From positions 38,157,653 to 38,221,652 of the forward strand of contig NC_065572.1 of NCBI RefSeq assembly GCF_937616625.2: a stretch of 64,000 bases of DNA, in the 5' to 3' direction. How positions within the stretch are numbered: the first letter of the stretch is position 1; every line of letters begins with the position of its first letter. This DNA comes from Mercurialis annua. Its lineage: Eukaryota; Streptophyta; Magnoliopsida; Malpighiales; Euphorbiaceae. Shown in pieces: positions 13,354 to 24,946 of this stretch. The notes below the pieces were generated by a model that saw only the letters and a list, made by a program, of their open reading frames with translations, was not told the DNA's origin and searched no databases. A program made the position numbers and the translations under genes.

Positions 13354-15926
13354 TGTCACGACCCAATTTCATGGATCGCGACCGGCGCTAGGGTATGGGT
13401 ATGGTCGTACCGAAACCCGTAGCAAGCCTCGAAGAAAACCTTATATTCTATATAAACCTGCAAGAAAACCAATGCTCGGAGGCAACCGAGACTTCAGCCT
13501 AAGTCTAACAACTTATATAGCAATTCTAAAATAATTACTTGATAGCAATTCGAAACTGTGAAGCAAGCCTCATATATAAATAATCCAATATAACATGTCA
13601 AAGTATTATAATATAAAAGTCGTACCACTACGACAAACCAAATTACAATAATAGAGACAACTAGTTCTACTGCGGTCTAAGAAGTAAAACAGTGGACTAG
13701 TCTGATAACATAAAAAGACCTCCGAGGAATCAAAAGATCGGAGATGACCAACGCTCTCAAAATCATAAACCTGGAAAGTTTGGAAAACAACGGGGTTAGA
13801 TATACTGAGATGAGTTCATAATGCTATTTACATTTATTAAGTTTAAAATCCTTAAAACAAATCCTTTTATACTAAAATATATATTGATTATGGAAAACAG
13901 TATTGAAATGAAACCCCAAAGTAGATGGGAAAAAATCCTCATCGATTCCCAAGGTAGGCGAGACATTGGTCAGCCAATTCCAAAGTACTTACCGGTGCAC
14001 AAAGTCTCGATACAAGCCTATCGAGTAGCTCGTTTTAATCCAGATCCATAATCCTTAAAACAGTTCACAGACATTTGATATACTAAAATAATGTGCGGTA
14101 CTTAATAAAGCGGCAAATAACACTACAAACACACTGCTTGATTATCCAAGTGAATCTTGGCAAACAGCTAACCCTGCGTAGACTCTGTAGCACGAGCAGT
14201 CGACGGGTCTAAAATATTATATAAGTTAAAATCTGATCAACCCCTAACTCTAAGATTACTAGACACCACATAGGACTAGCATTTCAAAACACAACCAAGG
14301 TACAACCAAAGTATCCATACAAACCAAATAACAAAATTAGGCAAGTTAAGCTTAGGTGAGTTCTTAACTTTTTAAACGAAACCAAAGTTCTTAAATACTT
14401 ATATAGTCCTTTCAAAACCCAAGAGTTTTCCCAAAGTAGTGTGTTAGCCTTAACTGTTGTATATCTCAACACAACATGTCGGGCAACACAAGTCTAACCC
14501 GACCCAACCATAAGCCAAAGTAAAACCAAAGTAAATCCGATCCTTAAATAAAACCAAGTTTAAAATAAGAACTCATTCCCTAACTTAAAAATGCCAAAAT
14601 CATGATAAGCAATTAAGCCAAATAACTTGCCAACACTTGGCAAGTAACACCCAAAATACATACACTTAAATACACCACTTAAATGGAATGAAAAGATTTA
14701 ACGCCTTTCAAGTTTCATCTTAAACCTAAAATAGCTTAGCCAAAACAATACAAACAATATAACACCTTACATGCCTTTAACCAAATTAAGCCAAAGCACT
14801 CAAATAATCAAACATGGCAATTTTGCCGAAAATTGCCTAAACTAGCCAAACGATTCAAAACCAACAATCGATGATACAAAGTATGTTATTACTGATTTAA
14901 AACCTTTAACACATCACTTAGAATATATTATATCAGTAGGTATAGCATTTGAAAACCATTTTGCAATCATAGCGTTTAACTTTCATAAAATTGTCGATTT
15001 CGCAAATCGTAGAGATTTTTTACAAAATTGATCAACCCCAATTCTCACTTCTAGATCTTAAATCATTAGATCATTAGCCATTGTAGCACAACACATAATA
15101 TCCCAAATAACTCAGATTCAACACTTTAACAAATCGCTAAACGAATCAATTTCATACAAATCTAGAATAAGCCAATTTGTTGTTTAAATCATGCAAATCC
15201 AATTCCAATCATAATACATCATATTAAAATCATATTAAAATCCATTTGAAACATATTATTCAAATCATAAATCTCAGACCATTGAACAATAAGTTCCAAA
15301 CTCCAAAACACCCTAAATCATGCCATTTTACGCAAAACGAATGACAACGATTCACCAATACATAAGAGATTGAAATCATTACATTAGAATGAAGAATAAC
15401 AAGATTAAATATGTATTAAACCCTAGGGAAGGGTCTGGACAAGAAGCAACAAGAGTCACAATCACACCAACGAAGAACACCACAAGCAAATCGCGTAAAA
15501 ATCGCAAAACGAACATATAATCATCAATCAATTGTTAAAAACCACCAAGGATCATAAAGGAATGATGGAAATAGGGTTTATCTGAGTGTAGAGTCGCATT
15601 AGGTCTGATAGGGTGAAAAAGGGCTGAAAGAATCGAGTTAAGAAGCTATTTATAACAAAACAGCGAACCCTACAGTGCCGTGTATCACGACCTTGATGCT
15701 CCTGTCACGCCCGTGATACACCCCCTGATTCAAAAAATATTGATTTTCTGGGCCTTAAGCCCAAGGTCGATCCACACGGCCCAAACCGCACTCAAAACAA
15801 GCTCAAACATCGAAATAACTATTTTGCAACCCAAACCAAAGTTCAAAGGAACTAAACCACCAAACATCAACCCAAAACACATTGAAAAACTCATCATAAA
15901 AAGCCGGAAAAATACGGGGTGTTACA
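13354..15926 (-). repeat. 3' LTR of the LARD (2,573 bp)
   Basis: On the plus strand it runs from TGTCACGACCCAATTTCATG at 13354 to ACGGGGTGTTACA ending 15926, so in element orientation it is TGTAACACCCC...GGTCGTGACA. A 10-bp inverted repeat, GTGTATCACG (15680-15689) and CGTGATACAC (15712-15721), lies about 210 bp inside the 5' edge. The open frames at 13337-13534 and 15680-16048 are not genes: the first recurs only because the LTR is repeated at 21373. Confidence 0.8.
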
Positions 15927-15939
15927 TTCTCCCCAACTT
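15927..15939 (-). other. polypurine tract of the LARD
   Basis: The plus strand reads TTCTCCCCAACTT, so the minus strand is AAGTTGGGGAGAA, directly before the 3' LTR start TGTAACACC. This is the expected place and composition for the plus-strand primer of an LTR retrotransposon. Confidence 0.8.
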
Positions 15940-17416
15940 AAAAACAAAATTGTCCTCGATTTTAACAAAACACAAACAAAGCACAAAACACGATATACGC
16001 GCACAAGGCATCCAAAGTAAAACATATAACACAAATCCAAAGTACTAAAATAGCATCGAATATTTGAAGCAATGCGAAACCCAACGTACCTCAAGAAAAG
16101 AAAGATAACAATTCCACATAATGGACTCCGTCCCCTAAGTATACTCCCCAACTATATAACCGAATTAAAACTGAAACCATAGGCATACTTCTACTCATCA
16201 ACCAACGCACTTGCATAACCACAACTCGACAAGTTGTACCTCGAATGATAACTCAAATCACCACTTACATAGAACAACAACCCAAATTTTCACACCACGT
16301 ATAAGCAAAATTATGAATTCGACAGTTCAGTACTCCAACTATTACTTGATTAAACAAAATATAAACCTCCAAGATTATTCAACTATAAACATTAAACATT
16401 CTCACAAGGAAGGTTACTTAACTCATTCGAGTTCAAACAGCTATTAAGACAACCTTGACAAGATGCAAGGACAAGCCCGAAACTCAATCGCAATTCTTAC
16501 AATACCAAAATCTAACACTTTAAATGAAAACCTCAAAATCCCCATTAATAACATCATGCAATACTTGTCACCTACTTAACATCTCTACACCTATTATCCC
16601 ATATCAAAGATATAAATAAACTCGTTATATCAAACGAAGAGTCTAGTAAAAAATTAACTAGATAAGGTTCTCGCCAATATAAATCATCCAACTTTAACGC
16701 ATCATGAAAATTGAGTTGTACACACGACAAGGACTAAACTCGACAAGACCATCAACCTAAACGAATCAATAAACACGTACACACCTACCGACAATCCAAA
16801 GAATATATCACTTTAACCTATGATAACGAAATCTCCAAGTTACATATAAATCGACTCATTCAGAAAGATTCTTCCACTCATACCAAGAAAGCATACAGTC
16901 CGAAGTTACCTAAGTAATTAAATACAACATACATACCAATTTTGTTTCACAAACTAAATCTAAGCCGCACACAAAAGGTTAAACAACCAAACAAAACGAT
17001 ATCAAATTTTCAACAACAAAAATTCACAACCAACAGTATCGATCAACCAACCTTTATTGTCGAAACCTACCATCACGATTCTCGAATTAGCTAACTCATA
17101 AATCCGAGCCAAACTGAAATTCTCAAAATTGTTTCACCAAATATTACAGTAACCTTGCTAACAAGAGTTCACCTAAATCACATTCACCAGTAATCGGATC
17201 ATTGGTTATGCTCAAAACCAAACTTATAGGGAAATAATTCAGATCACAAAACATTACAACTTCCCACTTCTCTTTAAAAGACTTTAATATCTTATAACTC
17301 CTTTTATATTTAAAACCAAAATACTTTTACTGTTGGAAAAACCTTCAATTTTGTAACACACTAATTTTTTTAAAAACATACCAATTTTGGATTTCGCAGT
17401 TATACCTTACTTTTAA

Positions 17417-18435
17417 CACTACTAGAAAACAGTCGATTAGCGACGGATTTCGCTAAAATCACTTTCAGCGACGGATTTAGCGAAGAAATTTGATTCCGTC
17501 GCTAAATCCTAAAAAAAATTGGCGGGATTCATCCCGCCAATTTTAGCGACGGAAATTCCGTCGCTAAAAGTGGCGGGATGATTCCCGCTAATATTTCTTC
17601 CCTTTTAGCGACAGATTTTGGAATCCGTCGCTAAAAATAATACATTTAGCGACAGATTTTGTAATCCGTCGCTAAATGCTTACTTTTTGCGACGGATTCC
17701 AAAATCCGTCGCTAAAAGCATTCTTTTTATAAAAAAATTATTAATTAAACAAATTATTAATTAAAAAAATAAATATTAATTTAAATAATATTAATTAAAA
17801 ATAACATATTACAAAAATAATTATTTGTTGTTTGTTGTTTTTATTTAAAGTAATAATTAAAAAATAATTTATTAACTATTTATTTAAAAATAATTAGTAT
17901 GAAAAAATAATTATTTTATATTATGGGAGTAAATTGCGGGAGTAACTTTTTGTCACTTTAAGATATATTTAAATATAATATACATAAATATATAATAAGA
18001 ATATGAGTTGGTTGAGGTGGAGCTACGACCGGGGGAACTACAAGGTTAAAGAGGATTGGGTGGGAGCAATGTGAAGGATGGGTGACCTACTGGAAGTTGA
18101 AAAATTTACGATAAGTTGGATAATTTGCGATAATTGCGGGTGGGTGACAGTGTGTAGTGTATAGCGGGTGGGTGGGTTACGGAGCGCGACCTATTAAATA
18201 ATATTTCATTATACGATTTTAATTAATTTTTTTTATTTTCAAAAATTAGCGACGTCGCTAATTTGTTAAAAATCCGTCGCTAATTTATTTTATCCCGTCG
18301 TTAAAATTTTAGCGACAAAAAAAATAGCGACGGACAGTGTCCGTCGCTAATCCGTCGGTAAAGGTGATTAGCAACGGATTTTTGCCATTTAGCGACGGAA
18401 AAATTCGTCGCTTAATGGCTGTTTTTTTAGTAGTG
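17417..18435. mobile_element. complete non-autonomous CACTA (En/Spm) transposon, 1,019 bp
   Basis: Left end CACTACTAGAAAACAG; right end reads CACTACTAAAAAAACAG on the minus strand. The inverted termini continue imperfectly through ATTAGCGACGG for about 28 bp. Both sides are flanked by the same three bases, TAA (17414-17416 and 18436-18438), the CACTA-type 3-bp target duplication. Subterminal regions carry many AGCGACGGA and TCCGTCGCT motifs in both orientations (17438-17720 and 18245-18410), typical of CACTA subterminal repeats bound by a TNPA-like protein. The centre is AT-rich without a coding frame. It can only move with proteins supplied from elsewhere. Confidence 0.92.
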
Positions 18436-20974
18436 TAAGTAAGTTTGCAAATATATAAAATAGTTCCAACTAACAAAATTATTATTCTCTTTAGTTCAAA
18501 CTTGATAAATTTTTATCCTTTGTCAAAATGGGAAAATAAATTTATATTGAAAATATCCTCGCTCGCACAATATTCTATTTGAGTATACCAAAATGTTTAA
18601 ACAAAATCGAACATGTAAAAATCAAACTTCTTTTAAAATCACAATATATACACACACGCGGAGCATAACCAAATCCCCTAATCCAACAACTCTCAAATCA
18701 TAACTCGGAAGTTAGCACGTAAGCCTTCCAATCTAACCTCAAAATCCTATCATACATATTACAACAATAACTCGAGTGCAACCTTATATCCAATACTACT
18801 TCCTGCAAAACACAAAATTATGACACTACAAACCAATCAATCATAACGTAATCGTCCTCAATTCAGCACCAGCATCACAGAGTATTTGTCTAGCTACCTT
18901 TCGGTAAAATTTCAAACCATTTGAAATTCACCAACTTTATAAAAACATTTATCCCAAGGTGACTCGCGAGTTCGTTTCAAAATATTTTTCTCGAAACACT
19001 TAATTGCCAAAAATTCATTTTATATATTTGTGCGCCAGGGTGATGACAGCTCTCATCCCCAAAGAGTTGCATCCATCTCTAACCATTTTAATGCACGTGA
19101 TGCATGTACTATTATGCATGTATCATTTTGTTTTATTTCTCTTTTACTTAGTGAACATACTCAGTGCTAAATGCAATTTTCTATTTGTGACATACAAAAA
19201 TGCATGTTCATGATATGTCTGGGCACAATTACGTGATAAAAACATTTCAAATACGTTTAACAAATTAACGTTTGAAATCAATTTCCCGATAAAACATTTG
19301 CTAGACATTACCCTCTGTGAGATGTGCACTCGATAGCCTCAAAATATTTCTCAAACTCAATACTTGCAATCCACCAAATGATATGATACTAACATAACAA
19401 TTTAAACAGATAACTACTACAAAATCTCTTATGCGACAATAAACTCCCACTAAGCCTAAACATAACTCAAAGAAAAACAATACATCACATATGTTTCTAC
19501 AAAACAACCCACCAGTTCGCGCATCGCATCATCCAATCTTGATGAAAAACACTAGTGTATTAATACATCGATCTATCTCTTCGAATAAGAATTTCCAACA
19601 TCCTTGTTCAGCATAATCTAAAACCACCAAGGAAACACTTTCTTTATCTTACTCATCTCAAAACCCTACAACCTCGATCCACAAAACAACACACTAAACC
19701 CAACGTAACTCGAAACCAAAATTAAAGCAATATAGAGTTTAAACGAACGTCCTACTCATAAAATAAAATCATACAACAAGGTAAGCCAACCATGACCGCG
19801 CGAAATAATACATCTCACGTGCTACTCTGCACGAAGAGGCAAAGCAAAACAATTAATATAATTCAACCCAAAGGTGCGAGTTATGCAACAGAATTATTAC
19901 CAAGAGATTACGAATTCTACAATTCATAAACTATCCAAGCATGCCATATAGCCAATTAACTCAACATACCTAAAAGACAACATCAAGACATGCTACAACC
20001 AGTTTTGAAATTTTGTAATAAAATCAACCTATAATATATCATCTTTCAAAAGTACGTATCAAAATTTATTTTGAAGTTTAAAGTCAACCAGAAGAGTTCC
20101 AAATTTTAGTTGAGCCCCACGGTTAAAAACAAAATCAATATCCGAAAATATCTCCTCAGTTAAATCAATTGCTTTAAAATTTTCAAGTATCCCAATCCAT
20201 AAAACCATCGAGTTAGCCGAGTCATTACAACTACCAAGCTCAACTCCCAAATTTGGGTGACCCAAGTCAATCCCAAAACTACCATTTATAAAACGTATGC
20301 AAAATATTTATAAATGCGTAAAAGTCTTTTAATTAAAGAAAAACAATCTCAATCCTTTGAAAATAAGAGCTCAAGAAACCCAAGTATCAAAAATCAACTC
20401 AAAAGCTTATGTGAGAAAATCTTTGATCTCAAACAATCATTTTGTAAACACCTAAGCAAGCCAAACATAACTACCAAACATATGACCAAACGACGCTTCA
20501 ACGTTGACATGCCACAACATGGTAAAATAACAGCCAAAATATTAAATTCTCAATACGATGGGAAAATCTCATAAATAATACTATTTTGAAAACAACTATT
20601 TGTCAACACCAAGTCAAATGTAAGATTCTGAGATACGAGAAATTCATTTTACTTGAAAAGTAATTAAAATCATATTTTTAAAGTATGATGACCATACGAG
20701 TCATCCGGCTCATATGTCAAAACACAATTCAAATTAAGACATTTTCTCAATAGTAATTATAAAACCAACGTGTGGTCAAACAATCATACAGCCACAAACC
20801 ATGCGTAAAGATTCATCACAAAAATCCTTTAAAAACCACATATGGCCAAGCCTAAAGTATCATAGTACGTGCCAACCTATTTAGCACCCAATAACACAGC
20901 AAAACCAAGCTATGCTCACCAACAAGGTGAAAACAATCCAATTATAATCAAAATCATCCGAGCGTAAAAGCCAA

Positions 20975-21170
20975 CAATTAATCACCCAAAGTAAACATCA
21001 TATAAGGCACAACAGTCAACCAAGCATCACCCGAAGTAAACACCATATAAGGCACAATAGCCTACCAAAACGTCACCCAAAGTATACACCATATAAGGTA
21101 CAATAGCTAACAAAAATACTCAAAGTATATCTCATATATGGCACAACAGCCAATAAATCACCCAATGTAA
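20975..21170. repeat. about 45-bp tandem repeat, 4-5 degenerate copies
   Basis: The motif CACCCAAAGTA followed by CACCATATAAGGCACAATAG recurs near 21000, 21045, 21091 and 21134. It lies close to the PBS end of the LARD internal domain, where tandem repeats are common in plant LTR elements. Confidence 0.75.
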
Positions 21171-21394
21171 AAGCAGTAAACATTCCAAGGTAAAGCATCA
21201 GTAACACATAAGACCGACACTCAACATTCCTATAAATGAAGGTAGAAAGTTTTAAAAACAAATGATGACGTTTCAAAACACAAGACTTGAATCCTAATTC
21301 CGCAGTAGATCCTATGACCCAATAACAACACTTAACATGCCTTAAAGCGATAAAAACATAACATTCAAAAATTTGGCCTTAGTTCGAAAAAAAA

Positions 21395-21406
21395 GCTCTA
21401 ATACCA
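21395..21406 (-). other. primer binding site, initiator-Met tRNA type
   Basis: The plus strand GCTCTAATACCA gives TGGTATTAGAGC on the minus strand, one mismatch from the usual plant initiator-methionine PBS TGGTATCAGAGC. It lies 4 bp downstream of the 5' LTR end (GTGACA at 21416-21411), which fixes the element's orientation. Confidence 0.85.
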
Positions 21407-21410
21407 ACTT

Positions 21411-22655
21411 TGTCACGACCCAATTTCATGGATCGCGACCAGCGCTAGGGTATGGGTATGGTCGTACCGAAACCCGTAGCAAGCCTCAAAGAAAACCTTA
21501 TATTCAATATAAAACTGCAAGAAATCCAATGCTCGGGGGCAACCGAGACTTCAGCCTAAGTATAACAACTTATATAGCAATTCTAAAATAATTACTTGAT
21601 AGCAATTCATAACTGTGAAGCATGCCTCATATATAAATAATCCGATGTAACATGTCAAAGTATAATAATATAAAAGTCGTACCACTACGACAAACCAAAG
21701 TACAATAATAGAGACAAATAGTTCTACTGCGGTCTAAGAAGTAAAACAGTGGACTAGTCTGATAACATAAAAAGACCTCCGAGGAATCAAAAGATCAGAG
21801 ATGACCAACGCTCTCAAAATCATAAACCTGGAAAGTTTGGAAAACAACGGGGTCAGATATACTGAGATGAGTTCATAATGCTATTTACATTTATTAAGTT
21901 TAAAACCCTTAAGACAAATCCTTTTATACTAAAATATATATTGATTATGGAAAACAGTATTGAAATGAAATCCCAAAGTATTTAACCCAAAGTAGATGGG
22001 AACAAATCCTCATCGATTCCCAAGGTAGGCCAGACATTGGCCAGCCAATTCCACAGTACTTACCGGTGCACACAGTCTCGATACAAGCCTATCGAGTAGC
22101 TCGTTTCAATCCAGATCCATAATCATTAAAACAGTTCACAAACATTTGATATACTAAGATAATGTGGGTACTTAATAAAGCGATAAATAACACTATAAAC
22201 TCACTGCTTGCTTATCCACGTGAATCTTGGCAAACAGCAAACCCTGCGTAGACTCCGTAGCACGAGCAGTCGACGGGTCTAAAACATTATATAAGTTAAA
22301 ATCTGATCAACCCCTAACTCTAAGATTACTAGACACCACGTAGGACTAGCATTTCAAAACACAACCAAGGTACAACAAAGTATCCATACAAACCAAATAA
22401 CAAAATTAGGCAAGTTAAGCTTAGGTGAGTTCTTATCTTTTAAAACGAAACCAAAGTTCTTAAATACTTATATAGTCCTTTCAAAACCCCAGAGTTTTCC
22501 CAAAGTAGTGTGTTAGCCTTAACTGTAGTATAGCTCAACACAACATGTCGGGCGACACAAGTCTAACCCGACCCAACCATAAGCCAAAGTAAAACCAAAG
22601 TAAATCCGATCCTTAAATAAAACCAAGTTTAAAATAAGAACTCATTCCCTAACTA
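21411..22655 (-). repeat. 5' LTR of the LARD, partial
   Basis: It matches 13354 to about 14590 of the 3' LTR, from TGTCACGACCC through CTAGACACCACGTAGGACTAG at about 22330. It stops at CTCATTCCCTAACT (22642-22655), where the 3' LTR continues with TAAAAATGCC. So only about 1,245 of 2,573 bp remain, and the transcription-start half is lost. Confidence 0.8.
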
Positions 22656-22888
22656 AAATATATATTGATTATGGAAAACAGTATTGAAATGAAATCCCAA
22701 AGTATTTAACCCAAAGTAGATGGGAACAAATCTTCATCGATTCCCAAGGTAGGCCAGACATTGGTCAGCCAATTCCAAAGTACTTACCGGTGCACACAGT
22801 CTCGATACAAGCCTATCGAGCAGCTCGTTTCAATCCAGATCCATAATCCTTAAAACAATTCACAAACATTTGATATACTAAGATAATG
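22656..22888 (-). repeat. duplicated LTR segment
   Basis: From AAAATATATATTGATTATGG to TACTAAGATAATG it repeats 21931-22165 of the adjacent 5' LTR with few differences. The left junction shares ACT/ACTA with the source, so microhomology joining is likely. At 22888 the sequence switches to an LTR on the other strand. Confidence 0.8.
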
Positions 22889-24946
22889 GCTGATTCTTAA
22901 TGCTTAGGGCTGATCTATAGTGTTTTGGCTAGCATCATTGTATTTGAAATTATTGTGGATTAAATCTTGGTTATTGTGACATAAATTCAAAGGATAGATT
23001 GTGAGAACTGTATAAATTGTTTTAGTTGAATCATTGGCTGCCCATATCATTTTAAAATGGATCTATGTTATTCGAGTAAATTAAATCATGTTTGGATGTT
23101 GTATATTCATATATTTAATTATTACAATGTTGTAGGGAATTGGAATACTATAAACTGTTTTGTTATTCTTGATTTTAGGACTGTAAATAATGGAATTATC
23201 ATGTGTTGGATGAACTAAAATCAAATTAATAGAGTTGGATTAGTGGGCTCTGTGTTTATCAAATTGTTGGTTAATTGGCTCTATTATTGTGATCAATTGG
23301 CATGTCTTGACTAAAGGATTTGAATCTGAAGATAGACATAGTTTATGCCAATTGCCATTTGTTTAATTCTTGTAGTGTCTTAGTATGTTGATTACAATAT
23401 TACTTTCGAATGCTACTTTGGCTAAGTGTTGTTCTAGCATCCATAACTTGACTTGTTAAATTGTTAGATAAACGATATGGTTTGTGTTGTCTTTTTCAAG
23501 AAAGTTAATTTGTTGTGGATTTTATTTAAACACCTGTTATGTGTTGGTTAATTATTGGTTAAGCGATATTGAGTTCTTTATTTTTCAAACTTTGGTTTTG
23601 AATTATTATTTGATTCCGGATTTTAAACATTGGTTTACAACATGGTTATGTTGGGTCGGGTTAGACTTGGGTCCCCTGACATGTAAGTTAAGCTTGGAAG
23701 TCTTGGTTGACTCAGCTAAGTACCATTTTGGCTTTTAAAATGTTTTACCAAATGGTTTGGAAAGGTTTCCGACTTTTATTTAAAATGGAACTCAATAGGG
23801 CTTAACTTGTTGTATGGTTTTGGCTATGGTTTGAGTTTGTGTATTTATTCTGCATTTGGCTTATGCGTTAACATTGATTTTGGTGTTTTACTAGTCCTAT
23901 GTGGTGTCTAGTACTCTCTAGAGTTAGGGGATGATATTAATTATGATTTATGTTTTCTTAGACTCGTCGACCGTTCGTGCTTTTGAGGGGAACCAGGTTT
24001 AGTTGTTTGCCAGGTTATCACATGGATTAGCAAACAGTGAGTTTGTACTTACTATTTACCGCTTTATTAAGTAAATTGTTATTTTAATATATAAATATAT
24101 ACTGTATGCATATTTCGAACTGTTTTTCCATTATGGCTTTTAGTTGGAACATGCTACCTAATGGGCATCATTAGGACTGCGTGCGCACCGGTATTGATCT
24201 AGATAAGGTATGTGAAATGTGGTGGTAACTCGGTGTGAGCATAGCTCTCGGGACCAGTAGAGTAACTCGGTGTAGCTCAGCTCTCAGGACTCTGGTTATG
24301 AATTAAGAGTGGTCGGTGGTAACTCGGTGTAGCTCAGCTCTCGGGACCAGGCCTAATGGATTATGGTTATATTAGTATTGTGGATTAGGGTTCCAACTAT
24401 TAAACATAATGTTGTCATTCAATGTTTTAAACGGTTTTAAAGGTTTTCCACTTGATAAATGTAAATAGTGGTATGAACTCATCTCAGTATATATGACCCC
24501 GTTGTTTTTCCAATTTTTCCAGGGTTATGATATGAGCGAGTCAGCTGCTCTCCGATTCTTTATTTCCTCAGAGGTTTTACTTTATTTTATAAAGTTTATT
24601 AAACTGATTTTGTTCTTAGACCACAATATTAATTAGAAGTCATATTTGTCTAATACTTGTTATCAGAATTATTCTACTGATTTAATTGTTTTGGCTTTAA
24701 TATAATAACTTGGGTTATTAAATATTTATGCTATGTTGGAGACTCAGAATTGATCGAGCATTTATTATATAAATGTTGTATTTTATGAACTGCTAGAACT
24801 AGGCTGAAGTCTCGGTTGCCCACGAGCATTGGTTTTCTTGCAGGTTTAATTGAATTGTATGATATAAGGAAGGCTAGCTACGGGTGTTGGTACTACATTA
24901 CCCATGCCCTAGCGCCGGTCGCGATTCATGAAAATGGGTCGTGACA
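22889..24946 (+). repeat. LTR piece, plus orientation, with intact 3' end
   Basis: It ends CTAGCGCCGGTCGCGATTC...GGGTCGTGACA at 24946, the LTR 3' end of the LARD family on the plus strand. No PBS follows (next is satellite CATTTAGAACC), so it is a 3' or solo LTR with its 5' part missing. It matches 1600-2890 in the left part of the window. The frame at 23484-23738 has no recognisable domain. Confidence 0.75.
24218..24350 (+). repeat. three-copy GGTAACTCGGTGTAGC cassette
   Basis: The same three-copy cassette as 2756-2883, with AGCTCTCGGGACC endings. The middle copy here reads AGCTCTCAGGAC. Confidence 0.8.

Larger units (their letters stand above)
15940..21394 (-). mobile_element. non-coding internal domain of the LARD
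   Basis: About 5.5 kb between PPT and PBS, interrupted by a CACTA element at 17417-18435. No frame longer than about 90 codons is seen and none resembles gag, protease, RT, RNase H or integrase. It is similar on the opposite strand to 2900-5221, so the non-coding sequence is maintained between copies. Near 20100-20280 is a block (GAGCCCCACGG; AGCTCAACTCCCAAATTTGG) partly resembling the LTR stretch GGGTTAGACTTGGGTCACCC. Confidence 0.7.
13354..22655 (-). mobile_element. LARD-like non-autonomous LTR retrotransposon (minus strand)
   Basis: The parts, in element orientation, are: partial 5' LTR (22655 down to 21411), PBS (21406-21395), internal domain, PPT (15939-15927) and 3' LTR (15926-13354). 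LTR termini are TG...CA. The two LTRs agree at about 95% over the first 330 bp when compared by eye. After removing the nested CACTA element the internal domain is about 4.5 kb with no gag-pol frame, as in large retrotransposon derivatives moved in trans by autonomous relatives. The left flank GTTAT sits where satellite units read GTTAC, probably half of a target-site duplication; the right half is lost to rearrangement. Confidence 0.75.

Noticed and set aside
13337..21591. Similar open frames at 13337-13534 and 21373-21591
   Set aside because: They match because both lie in the ends of the two LTRs of one element, and they run across the LTR border. No protein domain is visible.
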